Source of the DNA: Bacillota bacterium
GTDB taxonomy: Bacteria > Bacillota > Clostridia > Oscillospirales > Ruminococcaceae
NCBI GenBank assembly: GCA_023431215.1
Contig: JAEYXR010000009.1
Location: forward strand, 1-12,107
Direction: 5' to 3'
Length of the DNA: 12,107 bases
Part shown: positions 11,002 to 12,107 of the stretch, one piece after another
Layout: every line of letters begins with the position of its first letter
Position numbering within the stretch: position 1 is the stretch's first letter
The notes under the pieces: generated by a model
Database searches by the model: none
What the model was told of the DNA's origin: nothing
Seen by the model: the letters and a program-made list of their open reading frames with translations, nothing else
Made by a program: the position numbers and the translations under genes

Positions 11002-12107
11002 TTATAGTGTCAGCTGCTCGCCAAACTCGGTATCCTTTACCAGCGCACCCACTGCAGGCAGGTTTTTGGTGCGCAGGCGGTGGGGGCTTTGAACCATCCC
11101 GTCCACGTAACGCTTACCTGTCACCAGGCGAACACCCTTTTTCATGGTAAGCGCCTGTACTCCCTGAGTATCTCTGGTGGCTTTTGCGGCAATCATGGCT
11201 GTGTTGACAATGAGCATACGGGAAGCGGAAGTTGCAAATAAAAACTCCGTTTCTTCATTGATGCAGTCAATGGTTACCAGCGGAAACTTAACATTGTATG
11301 CACCCATGAGCTTTTTACGCTTTGTTTTGGTCTCATAGGAGGATAGCTCAACCTTGGCTATCTTGCCGTTTTCAAAGGCAAAAACCATATATCCCTTATA
11401 ATCATCGGTAATCGCCATATAAATAGGCAGTTCCTCGGGGTCCATGCCCAACCGGCTGGGCAGATAATCACCAAGAACACTTGCCTTGGTATCGGCAAAG
11501 TCGCTGCCGCGGCATTTGTATACTTGTCCTTGATTGGTAAAAAACAGCAGGTGACTGGAGTTGGTGGCGTCCACCGCCTGCAAAATGGTGTCGCCTTCCT
11601 TCAGCTTGTGATCACCGCCCATTCGCAGCGAAAGGGGTGTAATCTTTTTAAAGTAGCCTTCCGCAGTAAAGAAATACTTTACCGCATAGTCAGGTACTTC
11701 CTCCTCAACCTGCACTTCGTCCTCGTCATCCACATAAATAATTTCTGTTTTGCGTGGAGCGCCATATTCTTTCATCACAGCTTTCAGCTGATTGATAATG
11801 ATGGCATCTACCTTCTTGGAGTTTTGTAAAATGCTCTCCATTTCGGCAATGTCTCTAAGTAAATCTTCAATTTCCTCGGTACGCTTTAGGATATACTCAC
11901 GATTAAGGTGGCGCAAACGAATTTCTGCAACATATTCGGCCTGAATTTGGTCAATGCCAAACCCAATCATCAGGTTGGGAACCACTTCCCGCTCTTCGTC
12001 GGTCTCCCGAACAATTTTGATTGCTTTGTCAATGTCCAACAAAATCTTCTTGAGGCCCTTCAGCAGGTGCAGCTTTTCTTTTTTCTTTTGCAGGTCATAA
12101 TACACCC
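11002..12107 (-). CDS. parC: DNA topoisomerase IV subunit A-like protein, C-terminal half (5' end outside window)
   Basis: Type IIA topoisomerase A subunits break and rejoin DNA with a ParE/GyrB partner. The window holds 368 codons of the C-terminal half; the catalytic tyrosine and winged helix lie outside. The visible part starts in the coiled-coil tower and exit-gate region (KLHLLKGLKKILLDIDKAIK, then GFGIDQIQAEYVAEIRLRHL, EEIEDLLRDIAEMESIL), runs through KEYGAPRKTEI into the beta-pinwheel domain, and ends GALVKDTEFGEQLTL. The canonical GyrA box (QRRGGKG) is absent; the equivalent stretch reads KASVLGDYLPSRLG, which favours ParC or the clostridial ParC-like group over GyrA. The closing TAA at 11002 is followed by a strong terminator. 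The frame is open to the window edge. Confidence 0.88.
   Translation of the reverse strand, partial: VYYDLQKKKEKLHLLKGLKKILLDIDKAIKIVRETDEEREVVPNLMIGFGIDQIQAEYVAEIRLRHLNREYILKRTEEIEDLLRDIAEMESILQNSKKVDAIIINQLKAVMKEYGAPRKTEIIYVDDEDEVQVEEEVPDYAVKYFFTAEGYFKKITPLSLRMGGDHKLKEGDTILQAVDATNSSHLLFFTNQGQVYKCRGSDFADTKASVLGDYLPSRLGMDPEELPIYMAITDDYKGYMVFAFENGKIAKVELSSYETKTKRKKLMGAYNVKFPLVTIDCINEETEFLFATSASRMLIVNTAMIAAKATRDTQGVQALTMKKGVRLVTGKRYVDGMVQSPHRLRTKNLPAVGALVKDTEFGEQLTL

Overview
The window looks like chromosomal DNA of a low-to-mid GC, spore-lineage Firmicute, most likely an anaerobic Clostridia member, perhaps of the Oscillospiraceae/Ruminococcaceae type. Reasons: a SpoVG homologue beside murC and a CCA-adding enzyme, a 'reverse' (rubredoxin-first) rubrerythrin typical of strict anaerobes, a PadR-DUF2812 cassette, DUF1836 and DUF6512 family proteins, strong AGGAGG-type ribosome binding sites, and sigma-A type promoters. 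The species assignment is inference. No IS element, CRISPR array, tRNA or rRNA gene was seen.

Layout. 1-553 (-): 5' part of a DUF1836 protein with its own promoter. 677-2197 (-): spoVG followed 6 bp later by cca, a translationally coupled pair. 2207-2569: divergent control region between spoVG and murC; the murC side has a good promoter and a roughly 180-nt leader with mutually exclusive hairpins, a possible attenuator and a small upstream ORF overlapping the murC start. 2570-3955 (+): murC, closed by a bidirectional terminator. 4080-7060 (-): an ABC-F ATPase of the YkpA/YbiT type followed by a MATE efflux protein, probably one transcript. 7356-7892 (+): a DUF6512 membrane protein. 7989-8534 (-): reverse rubrerythrin with promoter and a dyad operator candidate. 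8813-8962 (+): a likely stand-alone structured small RNA of about 150 nt with four hairpins, the last one a terminator; I do not recognise the family. 9079-10788 (-): PadR-type repressor and DUF2812 membrane protein with two identical operator copies around a clear promoter. 11002-12107 (-): C-terminal half of a ParC-like topoisomerase subunit with a perfect-palindrome terminator.

Most genes are housekeeping: tRNA 3' end maturation (cca), peptidoglycan precursor synthesis (murC), chromosome topology (parC), peroxide detoxification (rubrerythrin), ribosome-associated ATPase (ABC-F), export (MATE). The less explained parts are the small RNA, the murC leader, the ABC-F protein whose second ATP site has lost both its lysine and its catalytic glutamate, and the PadR-DUF2812 cassette. 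That cassette looks more AT-rich than its neighbours and may be accessory.
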